Source: Sphingomonas desiccabilis
GTDB taxonomy: Bacteria > Pseudomonadota > Alphaproteobacteria > Sphingomonadales > Sphingomonadaceae
Direction: 5' to 3'
Length of the DNA stretch: 64,000 nucleotides
Assembly (NCBI RefSeq): GCF_004135605.1
Contig: NZ_SDPT01000003.1
Coordinates: 1-64,000 of the forward strand
Shown: positions 1-8,513 of the stretch, in pieces
Position numbering within the stretch: the stretch's first letter is position 1
Layout of the letters: each line of letters begins with the position of its first letter
Made by a program: the position numbers and the translations under genes
Notes under the pieces: model-generated
Seen by the model: only the letters and a program-made list of their open reading frames with translations
Databases searched by the model: none
What the model was told of the DNA's origin: nothing

Positions 1-423
1 AATAGGACACATGAACTGGCTTAGCTTTAACCGACCACACCACGCCTTGAAAACGTGGCAGACCGGAGCCGCCGCCCACATGTCCCTTCATCTTAACCAA
101 CAATGTCAAAGAACAAAACGCCGGCGCCGAATGGCACCCCCTTTCGGGAGTGGCCCGGTACCTCGCGTTTCAGAACCGTTCGAACCAGGCCGTGAAGGCC
201 GCCCCGTCCGGTGAACAGGCATTTAGGGTAGGGGTCGGATACCGTCAAGCGATTCGATTGCAGTTTTTTGAAATTTGTTCCGCGGAGCCAGAAAAGGGCT
301 CCTGCGCCGCCCCCGACCGCCTGTGCGCCTCATATAGGGTGCGCCCAGCTTGGCGCCACGCCCCCGCTCGGGCAGGCTGGGCTCCACCGGGCCGCTTCGC
401 CGCCCGGCTAGGAGACCTGCCGC
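1..423. other. Upstream region without a supported gene
   Basis: I see no convincing gene before the esterase start at 424. A short plus-strand frame at 11-214 contains a FNRPHHAL stretch that faintly recalls the C-terminal end of IS transposases (RPHxAL), but it runs into low-complexity arginine-rich sequence. It could be the edge of an insertion element lying mostly outside the window. Frames between 150 and 423 are shadows. Confidence 0.3.
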
Positions 424-1437
424 ATGCGCATGCCCCTGCTCCTCTTTGCGGTCCTGCTCCCCGCCGCGTCCGATCCGCCGCCGGCGGCCGGAACCATCCG
501 GATCGCCCCGCCCTATGCCGACGCGCCGGAGATGGCGCCCGCAGCCGGGCAACCACGCGGCACCCTCCACAGCTTTCTGCTGTTCTCCCGCGACAGCCGC
601 ATCTATCCCGGCATCCGCCAGCGCGACACCGAGGCGACCCGCCGCCGCGACCCCTGGGGCAACCGTATCGCCGCCCCCGCCGCCGAACAGTCGGAGCCCG
701 GCGCCTATCGCCGCGAGGTGTTCGTCTATGTCCCCGCCGGCTATCGCCCGGGGACCGAGGCACCGCTGCTCGTGGTCCAGGACGGCCGCGACTATGCCGC
801 CCGGGTCGCGGCCGCGCTCGACACGCTGATCGCCGAGCATCGCGTCCCCGCCATGGTCGCGGTGATGATCCAGTCCGGCGGCGGCGATGCGCAAGGCTCG
901 CAGCGCGGGCTCGAATACGACACGCTGTCCGGCCGCTATGCCGAGTTCGTCGAGGAGGAGGTGCTGCCCCAGGTCACCCGGCACACCGGCGTCCGCTTCA
1001 CCCGCGATCCCGCCGGGCGCGCCGCGATGGGCGGCAGCTCCGGGGCGGCGGCGGCCTTCTCCATGGCCTGGTTCCACCCCGAATGGTACGGCAAGGTGCT
1101 GTCCTACTCGGGCACCTTCGTGAACCAGGCCTCGCCCGTCGATCCGGCAACCCCGCATGGCGCCTGGGACTATCACGCCCGCCTGATCCCCACCGCGCGC
1201 GCCAAGCCGATCCGCGTGTGGATGGAGGTCGGCGAGAAGGACCTGCACTGGCAGGATCCGGAGGCGAGCTTCCACAACTGGCCGATGGCCAACGACCGCA
1301 TGGCCGCCGCGCTGATCGCGAAAGGCTATGACACCCGCTACGTCCGCGCCGCCGGTGCCGTCCATGTCGACGGCGACGTCATCGCCCAGACGCTGCCGGG
1401 CGCGCTCGAATGGCTGTGGCGCGACTATCCGCGCTGA
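424..1437 (+). CDS. Secreted alpha/beta-hydrolase esterase (enterochelin-esterase/Fes-like)
   Basis: A 337-residue protein with an N-terminal signal-like segment (MRMPLLLFAVLLPAAS), suggesting export to the periplasm. The body looks like the esterase-D/enterochelin-esterase branch of alpha/beta hydrolases. The nucleophile elbow is GGSSGA at about residues 201-206, in AAMGGSSGAAAAFSMAW, and a late His lies in GAVHVDGDV, which suits the catalytic base. The family cleaves esters such as ferric-siderophore trilactones, but nothing nearby points to siderophore use, so the substrate is unknown. It stands alone, convergent with the cupin gene 16 bp downstream. The family call is fairly sure, the substrate is not. 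Confidence 0.75.
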   Translation: MRMPLLLFAVLLPAASDPPPAAGTIRIAPPYADAPEMAPAAGQPRGTLHSFLLFSRDSRIYPGIRQRDTEATRRRDPWGNRIAAPAAEQSEPGAYRREVFVYVPAGYRPGTEAPLLVVQDGRDYAARVAAALDTLIAEHRVPAMVAVMIQSGGGDAQGSQRGLEYDTLSGRYAEFVEEEVLPQVTRHTGVRFTRDPAGRAAMGGSSGAAAAFSMAWFHPEWYGKVLSYSGTFVNQASPVDPATPHGAWDYHARLIPTARAKPIRVWMEVGEKDLHWQDPEASFHNWPMANDRMAAALIAKGYDTRYVRAAGAVHVDGDVIAQTLPGALEWLWRDYPR

Positions 1438-1453
1438 GGGGCGGCGCCGGGGC

Positions 1454-1804
1454 TCAGCCCTCCGGCTGCTGCCAGTGCGGATAGGTGACATAGGCGGTCA
1501 CCGCGCCCGCCTCGTGCGATCGGATGGTGACGCGCGAGCCCTTGGGCATGTGCACGATCTCGCCCGGCCCGGCGGTGACGGTGCCGCCGTCGCTCTCGAC
1601 CGAAACCCGCCCCTCCAGCACGATCATCACGTCGTCGACGACGATCTCCTCTTCCATGCGCTGGTCGGGACCGTAGCGGCCATAGCCGATGGTGATCGGC
1701 GCACCGTCGCGCTGGTCGACCAGGTTGGCGACATAGGCCGCGCCCTCCTGCCCGGGCGAGCGTTCGAAGCGGGCGTCTGCAATGGCGAACTTGCGAACCG
1801 GCAT
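1454..1804 (-). CDS. Small cupin-domain protein (EutQ-like)
   Basis: A 116-residue single-domain cupin. The ATG at 1804 is chosen because AGGAGG lies just upstream; the frame stays open far beyond it, but that part is antisense to moeA. The core has VLEGRVSVES, GPGEIVHMPKG and a late TAYVTYPHW, the pattern of the EutQ/RmlC-type cupin fold. The usual metal-binding histidines are not all present, so binding of a ligand rather than catalysis is possible. It lies 65 bp downstream of moeA on the same strand and may be co-transcribed with it. Function unknown. Confidence 0.7.
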   Translation of the reverse strand: MPVRKFAIADARFERSPGQEGAAYVANLVDQRDGAPITIGYGRYGPDQRMEEEIVVDDVMIVLEGRVSVESDGGTVTAGPGEIVHMPKGSRVTIRSHEAGAVTAYVTYPHWQQPEG

Positions 1805-1869
1805 GGGGAACCTCCTTGCGATGATCCGGGCGGCTCGACGCACGAACCCGCGTCCGGGTTCATCCGCGT

Positions 1870-3102
1870 TCAGAAGCGCAGCGCCTCCACCCGCTCTCCC
1901 GCCGCCAGCGCCGGCGCGCCTGCCGGGCGCCGCACCAGCAGGTCGGCAAGCGCCAGCATCGCCTGCGACGCCGCCGACTGGCGGTCGAGGACCGCGACGC
2001 CCCCGGGCGTGCGCGCGGCGCACAGGAACGCCTCGCGCGGGCCTGCCGCCTCGGCCGGCGCCGCCAACGGAAGCGGCTGCCAGTCGAGCCCGGCGGCAAA
2101 GCCCCGCCCCTCCAGCGCCGTCAGCAGCGGCACCAGGAACAGCCGTGCGACCGTCATCGCCGCGGTCGGGTTGCCGGGCAGGCCCAGCACATGCGCCGCT
2201 CCCACCCGGCCGTGCCACACGGGCTTGCCGGGCTTCATCGCCACGCCTGCGAAGTCCGTCTCCAGCCCCAGCGGCTTCAAGCCGGCGCGGGCGAAGTCGC
2301 GCTCGCCGCGTGACGCACCGCCCGCCATCACCAGGATGTCGCAATCGGCCAGCGCCGCCTGCGCCGCGGTCGTGATCGCTCCCGCATCGTCGGGCACGCG
2401 GGTCGCGCCGCCGGGCTGCCCGCCCCATTGCCGCACCAGCAGCTGCACCGCCTCCGAAAGGCTGTCGGGCAGCAGCGCGTCCCCTGCCGCGGCATGGCCC
2501 GGCGGCACCAGTTCGTCGCCGCTTGCGATCACGTGCACGCGAGGGCGCCGCCACACGACGACCTCCGCCGCATCGGCCGCCGCCGCGACCACCAGCGCGC
2601 GCGCGTCGAGGATGCGTCCCGCCGCCAGCACCTGGGCCCCTGCCGCGAAATCCGACGCGCGCGGGCGGACATGGCGCTTGTCCGGCAGCCGCGCCGGCAG
2701 CAGCACCCCGGCGTCCGTTTCCGTCAGCAACTCGACGGGCACCACCCGGTCGGTCCCGGCCGGCAGCGCCGCCCCGGTCGTCACCCGCACTGCCGCCGCC
2801 GGTGCCGCACCGGCGAAGGGCGACCCCGGATAGGCCGCCCCCGCAACCGCCAGGCGCCGCGTCCCGTCCGCCACGTCGCGCTCGCGCACCGCCACGCCGT
2901 CCATCGCCGCCGTGTCCCGCCGCGGCGAATCGAAGGCCGCCAGCACCGGCTCGGCCAGCACCCGCCGCCCCGCCTTGCGCAGCGCCACCCGTTCGGTGCC
3001 GAGCGGCACGGCCGCGGCCGCCAGCAGCGCCTGCGCGGCATCGAAGCTGCAATCGGCCGCGCAAGGGACCGGGGCGGGGGACGGCTCTTCTACCAGCGGC
3101 AT
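1870..3102 (-). CDS. moeA: Molybdopterin molybdenumtransferase MoeA
   Basis: A 410-residue protein of usual MoeA length. MoeA inserts molybdate into adenylylated molybdopterin in the cytoplasm, the last common step of molybdenum cofactor synthesis. Diagnostic segments in order are SPRRDTAAMDGVAV (the SxMDG active-site region), VTTGAALPAGTDRVVP, VHVIASGDELV, the DILVMAGGASRGERDF segment (usual family form GGVSxGxxD) and LGLPGNPTAAM. The start is the ATG with AGGAAA upstream rather than the longer frame back to 3372, which would run into the fdhD region. It is divergent from fdhD with 142 bp between them, so the shared intergenic region probably carries both promoters. Confidence 0.93.
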   Translation of the reverse strand: MPLVEEPSPAPVPCAADCSFDAAQALLAAAAVPLGTERVALRKAGRRVLAEPVLAAFDSPRRDTAAMDGVAVRERDVADGTRRLAVAGAAYPGSPFAGAAPAAAVRVTTGAALPAGTDRVVPVELLTETDAGVLLPARLPDKRHVRPRASDFAAGAQVLAAGRILDARALVVAAAADAAEVVVWRRPRVHVIASGDELVPPGHAAAGDALLPDSLSEAVQLLVRQWGGQPGGATRVPDDAGAITTAAQAALADCDILVMAGGASRGERDFARAGLKPLGLETDFAGVAMKPGKPVWHGRVGAAHVLGLPGNPTAAMTVARLFLVPLLTALEGRGFAAGLDWQPLPLAAPAEAAGPREAFLCAARTPGGVAVLDRQSAASQAMLALADLLVRRPAGAPALAAGERVEALRF

Positions 3103-3244
3103 GCGCGTTTCCTGCTTCTCCAACCCCGCCCCTGTTTGGCGCATCGGCCGCCGCCCTGGCCAGTGGCAATCGGCACCTGCCCCGGCTTGTGCGCCGGGTC
3201 GCGCTGGTTCAACAGCGGCGGGCCGACCGCCCGAGAGGAGCCGC

Positions 3245-4051
3245 ATGACCCAGGAGCCTGCCGAAACCGGCCGATCGGTCGTGGAGACCCTGGTCTCCGT
3301 CCGCGCCGACGGCAGCCGCACGGCGGTCGAGCGCGCGGTCGCGGTGGAGCGGCCGGTCGCGATCGAGTTCAACGGCCTCGGCTATGCGGTCGTGATGGCG
3401 ACGCCAGCCGACCTGGCCGACTTCGCCATCGGCTTCGCGCTCTCCGAACGGCTGATCGCGCGCGCGGACGAGATCGTTGACATCGAATGCCACCCGGTCG
3501 AGGCCGGGGTGGTGCTGCGCGTGACGCTCGCCCCCGCGCGGACCGCCGCCGTCGTGGACCGGGTCCGCCACCGCGTGACCGAATCGAGCTGCGGCCTGTG
3601 CGGCATCGAGAATCTCGAACAGGCGATCCGGCCGCTCCGCCGCGTACCCCCGGCCCCCGCTCCTGCCGAAGCCGCGATCTTCGCCGCGCTGGCGGGGTTG
3701 CGCGGCCACCAGCCGCTCAACCGCACGACCGGGGCGGTGCATGCCGCCGCCCTGGTCGCCGCCGACGGCAGCGTCCGGCTGGCGCGCGAGGACGTCGGCC
3801 GCCACACCGCCTTCGACAAGCTGATCGGCGCGATGCTGCGCAGCGGCCTCGGCTGGGACGGCGGCTTTGCGCTGCTGTCGTCGCGCTGCTCCTACGAGCT
3901 CGTCGAAAAGGCCGCGCTCGCCGGTTGCCCGACGCTGGTGACGATCTCGGCGCCCACCAGCCTCGCCATCGCCCGCGCCCGCGACGCGGGGCTGCGGCTG
4001 GTCGTGCTCGCCCGCTCCGACGCGATGCTGCTGCTGCCGGACGCGCCGTGA
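3245..4051 (+). CDS. fdhD: Formate dehydrogenase accessory sulfurtransferase FdhD
   Basis: A 268-residue protein of typical FdhD length. FdhD passes sulfur from the cysteine desulfurase IscS to the Mo-bis-MGD cofactor, which is needed for formate-dehydrogenase-type enzymes. The signature is the Cys pair in SSCGLCG (C116 and C119), followed by the conserved TGAVHAAAL and REDVGRHTAFDK segments and SRCSYELVEKA. The ATG at 3245 has GAGAGGAG upstream; the open frame back to 2912 is antisense to moeA. Its stop overlaps the GTG start of mobA, so the two are probably translationally coupled, and both likely serve the oxidoreductase at 4669. Confidence 0.94.
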   Translation: MTQEPAETGRSVVETLVSVRADGSRTAVERAVAVERPVAIEFNGLGYAVVMATPADLADFAIGFALSERLIARADEIVDIECHPVEAGVVLRVTLAPARTAAVVDRVRHRVTESSCGLCGIENLEQAIRPLRRVPPAPAPAEAAIFAALAGLRGHQPLNRTTGAVHAAALVAADGSVRLAREDVGRHTAFDKLIGAMLRSGLGWDGGFALLSSRCSYELVEKAALAGCPTLVTISAPTSLAIARARDAGLRLVVLARSDAMLLLPDAP

Positions 4052-4581
4052 GGATCCTGGGCGCCATCCTCGCCGGCGGCCAGGCGCGCCGGTTCGGCTC
4101 CAACAAGGCGCTGGCGACCCTGCACGGCGAGCCGCTGATCGCCCATGCGGCCCGCGCGCTGGACCCCCAGGTCGCCGAGGTGGCGGTCTGCGGCGGCGCG
4201 CCGCTCCTTCCCGATCGGCTCCACCTGCCCGACCGCCCGGCTCCCGGCCTCGGCCCGCTCGGGGGTCTCGCCGCCGCGCTCGCCCATGCACGGCAACATG
4301 GTTTCGACGGGGTGGTGAGCGTCGGATGCGACACGCCGCTGCTCCCGGACGACCTGGTCGCCCGGCTGCGGGCCCCCGGCGGCGCCAGCTTTCTCGAGGC
4401 CATGCCGCTGATCGGCTGGTGGCCGGGCGCGCTCGCCCCCACGCTCGACGCCTTTGTCGCGACCGACCCGCGCCGCTCGCTGCGCGGCTGGGGCACGGCC
4501 GCGGGGGCCACGCCCCTCGCCCTCCCTCGCCCGATCCCCAACATCAACACGCCCGGGGACCTCGCCGCGCTGCTGCGCTGA
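4048..4581 (+). CDS. mobA: Molybdenum cofactor guanylyltransferase MobA
   Basis: A 177-residue nucleotidyltransferase that attaches GMP from GTP to Mo-molybdopterin to give the MGD cofactor. It opens with the nucleotide-binding LAGGQARRFGSNKAL motif, followed by PGLGPLGGLAAAL, the metal-binding VGCDTPLLP, and a C-terminal NINTPGDL typical of MobA. The start is the GTG at 4048 that overlaps the fdhD stop in a GTGA junction; no ATG fits the N-terminal motif. Together with fdhD it forms an accessory pair just upstream of a bis-MGD enzyme. Confidence 0.93.
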   Translation: MRILGAILAGGQARRFGSNKALATLHGEPLIAHAARALDPQVAEVAVCGGAPLLPDRLHLPDRPAPGLGPLGGLAAALAHARQHGFDGVVSVGCDTPLLPDDLVARLRAPGGASFLEAMPLIGWWPGALAPTLDAFVATDPRRSLRGWGTAAGATPLALPRPIPNINTPGDLAALLR

Positions 4582-4668
4582 GCCGAAACCCGCAGGCTGC
4601 ATCCTTCGGCGCCCTCGGGGCGTTGTGCCTCTTCAAGGCACGCCGGCCAGGCGGAGGGAGTCGGGGCG

Positions 4669-6951
4669 ATGGACGAGGAAAAGAAGGGCACCGTACATTA
4701 TAAGGGTGCCGAAGGCGGCTGGGGCTCGGTCCGCGGCATCACCGAGACCTGGATGCGCGAAGTCGACCGCCCCGGTGCGTTGCGCACGCTGGAGCGGCAG
4801 AACAAGCCCGGCGGCTTCATGTGCGTGTCCTGCGCCTGGACCAAGCCCGCCCATCCCCACGCCTTCGAATTCTGCGAAAACGGCGCCAAGGCGACGCTCT
4901 GGGACCTCACCAGCCGCCGCTGCACCCCGCAGGTGCTCGGCCGCCACCGGGTCAGCGAGCTTAAGACCTGGCGCGACCACGACCTCGAGCAGCTCGGCCG
5001 CCTCACCCACCCGATGCGCTACGACGCGGCCACCGACAGCTATGTGGCGTGCAGCTGGCAGGAGGCGTTCGAGGGCATCGGGCGCGAGCTGCGCGCGATC
5101 GATCCGGGCTCGGCCGTCTTCTACACCTCCGGCCGCGCCAGCCTGGAGACCGCCTATCTCTTTCAGCTGTTCGCCAGGCTCTATGGGCACAACAACCTGC
5201 CCGACAGCTCCAACATGTGCCACGAGACGACCTCGGTCGCGCTCAAGAAGCTGATCGGCGTGCCGGTGGGCACCAGCGTGCTCAGCGACTTCCATCATTG
5301 CGACGCCATCTTCTTCTTCGGCCAGAACACCGGCACCAACAGCCCGCGCATGCTCCATCCGCTCAAGGAAGCGGTCGAGCGCGGGGTGAAGATCGTGACC
5401 TTCAACCCGATCCGCGAGCGCGGGCTGGAGGTGTTCCGCGATCCGCAGAGCCCGGCGGAGATGCTGCACCTCAAGAAGCCAACCCTGATCTCGCACCAGT
5501 ATCTGCAGGTGCGCGCCGGCGGCGACATCGCGGCGATCACCGGCCTCATCAAGCACATCCTCGCGGCCGAGGAGAAGCTCTGGGCCGAGGAGCAGCGCCA
5601 CGTCCTCGACGTCGACTTCCTGGAACAGCACACCGAGGGGTTCGAGGCGCTGAAGGCGCATGTCGCGGGCGTGGGCTGGGACGCGATCGAGGCCGAATCC
5701 GGCCTTTCGCGCGCCGATCTGGAGGCCGCCGCCCAGGTCTATGTCGAGGCCAAGAACACCATCGTCATGTACGGCATGGGCCTCACCCAGCAGGTGCACG
5801 GGTTCGAGAATCTGGCGATGATCGTCAACCTGCTGCTGCTGAAGGGGAACATCGGCCGCGAGGGCACCGGCTGCTCGCCGGTCCGCGGCCATTCCAACGT
5901 CCAGGGCCAGCGCACCGTCGGCATCTCGGAAAAGCCCGAACTGGTCCCGCTCGACACGCTCGCCGAGCTGTTCGGCTTCGATCCCCCGCGCGACAAGGGG
6001 CTGAACACGGTCGAGGCCTGCGAAAAGATCCTGAGCGGCGAGGTGAAGGCCTTCATCGGCCTGGGCGGCAACTTCGTGCGCGCCGTGCCCGAGCGCGAGA
6101 AGATGGAGGCGGCGTGGACGCGCCTGCGCCTCACCGTCCAGATCGCGACCAAGCTCAACCGCAGCCACCTCATCAACGGCCAGGTCGCCTATCTGCTGCC
6201 CTGCCTCAGCCGCACCGAGGTCGACGAACAGGCGAGCGGGCCGCAGACGGTGACGATGGAGGACAGCCTCAGCTGCATCCACGGCTCGGTCGCGCACAAC
6301 AAGCCGGCGAGCGAGCACCTGCTCTCCGAACCCGCCATCGTCGCCGGCATCGCCAAGGCGACGCTGCCCCCCAACCCGAAGGTCCAGTGGGACGAGTGGG
6401 TCGCCGACTATGGCCGCGTCCGCGACCTGATCGAGCAGACGTATCCGGACGAGTTCGCGCAATTCAACGAGCGCCTGTTCACGCCCGGCGGCTTCTACCG
6501 CGGCAATGCGGCGCGCGACCGGGTCTGGAAGACGGAGAGCGGCAAGGCCGAGTTCACCGTGCCGGATCATCTGTCCGCCGCCGGGTTCGAGGATGCGCCC
6601 GGCCGCTACCGGCTGATGACCCTGCGCTCCAACGACCAGTTCAACACCACCATCTACGGCTATTCGGACCGGCTGCGCGGGATCGAGGGGACCCGCGACG
6701 TGCTGCTGATGCACCCGGACGAGATCGCCGCGGCTGGGCTGAAGGAAGGGCAGGTCGTGGGTCTGAAGACGGACGCGGGGGACGGCATCCATCGCGAGGT
6801 CGGCGGGCTCACCGTCACCCCCTTCCTGCTGCCGCGCGGCTGCGTCGCCTCCTATTATCCGGAAATGAACGCGCTGGTCCCGCTCAGCCACCACGACCAG
6901 GAGTCCAAGACGCCCGCGGCCAAGGCGGTGCCGGTGCGGATCGTCACCTGA
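4669..6951 (+). CDS. FdhF/YdeP-family molybdopterin oxidoreductase
   Basis: A 760-residue catalytic subunit of the family called oxidoreductase alpha (molybdopterin) subunit, with E. coli YdeP (about 759 residues) as reference. The N-terminus has MCVSCAW (C52, C55), a likely Fe-S ligand pair in the CxxCxW form typical of this branch. NMCHET carries C184 where formate dehydrogenases have Cys or Sec as Mo ligand. Cofactor-binding stretches include FFFGQNTGTNSPR and GCSPVRGHSNVQGQRTVG. There is no Tat signal, so it is probably cytoplasmic. fdhD and mobA lie directly upstream. YdeP-type enzymes have been linked to acid resistance, but the substrate is not established; formate is only a guess. Confidence 0.88.
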   Translation: MDEEKKGTVHYKGAEGGWGSVRGITETWMREVDRPGALRTLERQNKPGGFMCVSCAWTKPAHPHAFEFCENGAKATLWDLTSRRCTPQVLGRHRVSELKTWRDHDLEQLGRLTHPMRYDAATDSYVACSWQEAFEGIGRELRAIDPGSAVFYTSGRASLETAYLFQLFARLYGHNNLPDSSNMCHETTSVALKKLIGVPVGTSVLSDFHHCDAIFFFGQNTGTNSPRMLHPLKEAVERGVKIVTFNPIRERGLEVFRDPQSPAEMLHLKKPTLISHQYLQVRAGGDIAAITGLIKHILAAEEKLWAEEQRHVLDVDFLEQHTEGFEALKAHVAGVGWDAIEAESGLSRADLEAAAQVYVEAKNTIVMYGMGLTQQVHGFENLAMIVNLLLLKGNIGREGTGCSPVRGHSNVQGQRTVGISEKPELVPLDTLAELFGFDPPRDKGLNTVEACEKILSGEVKAFIGLGGNFVRAVPEREKMEAAWTRLRLTVQIATKLNRSHLINGQVAYLLPCLSRTEVDEQASGPQTVTMEDSLSCIHGSVAHNKPASEHLLSEPAIVAGIAKATLPPNPKVQWDEWVADYGRVRDLIEQTYPDEFAQFNERLFTPGGFYRGNAARDRVWKTESGKAEFTVPDHLSAAGFEDAPGRYRLMTLRSNDQFNTTIYGYSDRLRGIEGTRDVLLMHPDEIAAAGLKEGQVVGLKTDAGDGIHREVGGLTVTPFLLPRGCVASYYPEMNALVPLSHHDQESKTPAAKAVPVRIVT

Positions 6952-7032
6952 TCCGCTGCCTTTCGGAAATCCCGTTCCGGTCAACTATCCTGTGTGCTTG
7001 ACCGCCTCTTCCCGATTGGCAAGGCTCGCCGC

Positions 7033-7503
7033 GTGCCGGGCAACAGATCCTCGTCCTTCCTCGTCTTGTGCGCATTTGCCCTGGCCGGGTGCAGCGCGGA
7101 GTCGCGCACGGCCGGCGCCGACCTGCCGCAGACCCCGCCCACAGGCGCGCAGGATCCGCGCGCGGCCCGCTACGAGCGCAACGCCTATCAGGTGGCGCAG
7201 GGCGGCCGCTACTTCACCTGGTACGGCTGCGGCGGCTGCCACGGCAGCGATGCCGCGGGCGCGCTCAATCTCAACGGCAAGCTCTGGGCGCATGGCAGCG
7301 ACCTCGACCGGGTCTATCGCTTCATCGCCGAGGGCCATGGCGATGCGCGCTATGGCGAGCGCATCCCCGTCGAACAGCTCTGGCAGATCACCGCCTATGT
7401 CCGCACACTTCCCCGGCTGAAGCCGGAGAAGCGCCGCCGCCAGGACGTCGACCAGGTCGGCGAGGCGCAGGGCGACAACTGGACCGGGCCGGTGCTGCCA
7501 TGA
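7033..7503 (+). CDS. Lipoprotein c-type cytochrome, first gene of the caa3 oxidase cluster
   Basis: A membrane-anchored monohaem cytochrome c of about 156 residues. I choose the GTG at 7033, which gives a compact lipoprotein signal ending in the lipobox LAGC; an in-frame GTG at 6994 would add 13 residues and has no Shine-Dalgarno. One haem site, CGGCH, lies in TWYGCGGCHGSDA, and YGERIPVEQLWQI is a likely axial-ligand region. The stop overlaps the coxB ATG, so it is the first gene of the oxidase operon. It probably feeds electrons to CoxB. It also lies 81 bp after the molybdoenzyme on the same strand, so co-transcription with that gene is possible. Confidence 0.85.
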   Translation: MPGNRSSSFLVLCAFALAGCSAESRTAGADLPQTPPTGAQDPRAARYERNAYQVAQGGRYFTWYGCGGCHGSDAAGALNLNGKLWAHGSDLDRVYRFIAEGHGDARYGERIPVEQLWQITAYVRTLPRLKPEKRRRQDVDQVGEAQGDNWTGPVLP

Positions 7504-8513
7504 CCCTGCGCAGGCTCGCGCTGCTGCCGGCGGTGCTGGCGCTTTCGGCGTGCGAGGGCGGCTTCCAGTCGCCGCTCGCGCCCGCGGGCGAGCAGGCGGC
7601 GAGCATCCATTCGCTGTTCTGCCTGATGATGGCGGTGTGCGGCTTCATGTACCTGCTGGTGCTGGCCGGGCTCGGCATCGGCCTGCTGCGCGCGCGCCGC
7701 CGCCGCGGCGAAACGGGCGAGCCCAGCATCGATCCGGCCGACCGCGGCCTCACCCGCGGGCTGGTCGCCTGGGCCGCGCTGATCGTCGTCGGCCTCACCG
7801 TCCTCATCACCGGCAGCTTCCTGGTCGAGCGCACCATCGCCGGCGCCCGCAGCCGCGACGCGCTGGAGGTCCGCGTCACCGGCCACCAATGGTGGTGGCG
7901 CATCCAATATCGCGACCCAGCGACCGGCGGCTGGATCGAGACCGCCAACGAACTTCACCTCCCGCTCGGCCAGACGACGCGCGTTGCGCTCGGCTCGTCG
8001 GACGTGATCCACAGCTTCTGGGTTCCCAACATCGCGCAGAAGCTCGATCTGATCCCCGGCCGCATCAACCGCGTCGACCTCACCCCCACCCGCGCCGGCT
8101 GGTTCCGCGGCCAGTGCGCAGAGTTCTGCGGCATCCAGCACGCGCACATGGCGCTCGACGTGAAGGTCGACACGCCGGAAGCGTTCGCCCGCTGGCTCGC
8201 GGGCCAGCGGCGCCCCGCCGCGGCCCCGGCCGATCCCGTGCTGGCGCGCGGGCGCGAGATCGTCACCCGCGGGCCGTGCGCGATGTGCCACGCGATCCGC
8301 GGTACCCAGGCGGTCGGCCGCGCCGGGCCGGACCTCACCCACTTCGGCGGCCGCCGCTCGGTCGCCGCCGGCACCCTCGCCATGACCCGCGGCGCCGTCC
8401 AGGGCTGGATCACTCAGCCGCAGGCGGCCAAGCCCGGCACGATGATGCCGCCCGTCCCCTTGTCGCCCGCCGATGCGGACGCGGTGTCGCGCTATCTGAT
8501 GGACCTGAAATGA
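7500..8513 (+). CDS. coxB: Cytochrome c oxidase subunit II with fused cytochrome c (caa3 type)
   Basis: A 337-residue subunit II that takes electrons from cytochrome c at the periplasmic face. It begins with a lipobox-like LALSAC, then two transmembrane helices (about residues 40-65 and 85-105). The periplasmic CuA domain has the aromatic HQWWWRIQY patch, VIHSFWVPN and the CuA ligand segment GQCAEFCGIQHAHM. A C-terminal haem-c domain follows, with CAMCH at about residue 260 and a late Met in PGTMMPP. This fusion defines a caa3-type enzyme. ATGA overlaps join it to the cytochrome gene before and coxA after. Confidence 0.95.
   Translation: MTLRRLALLPAVLALSACEGGFQSPLAPAGEQAASIHSLFCLMMAVCGFMYLLVLAGLGIGLLRARRRRGETGEPSIDPADRGLTRGLVAWAALIVVGLTVLITGSFLVERTIAGARSRDALEVRVTGHQWWWRIQYRDPATGGWIETANELHLPLGQTTRVALGSSDVIHSFWVPNIAQKLDLIPGRINRVDLTPTRAGWFRGQCAEFCGIQHAHMALDVKVDTPEAFARWLAGQRRPAAAPADPVLARGREIVTRGPCAMCHAIRGTQAVGRAGPDLTHFGGRRSVAAGTLAMTRGAVQGWITQPQAAKPGTMMPPVPLSPADADAVSRYLMDLK

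Noticed and set aside
11..214. Transposase C-terminal fragment at the window start
   Set aside because: Only a short RPHHAL-like match and then low-complexity sequence; too weak to call without upstream sequence.
4633..6984. 783-residue open frame antisense to the molybdoenzyme
   Set aside because: High-GC shadow: low-complexity composition without motifs, opposite a gene with clear family signatures.
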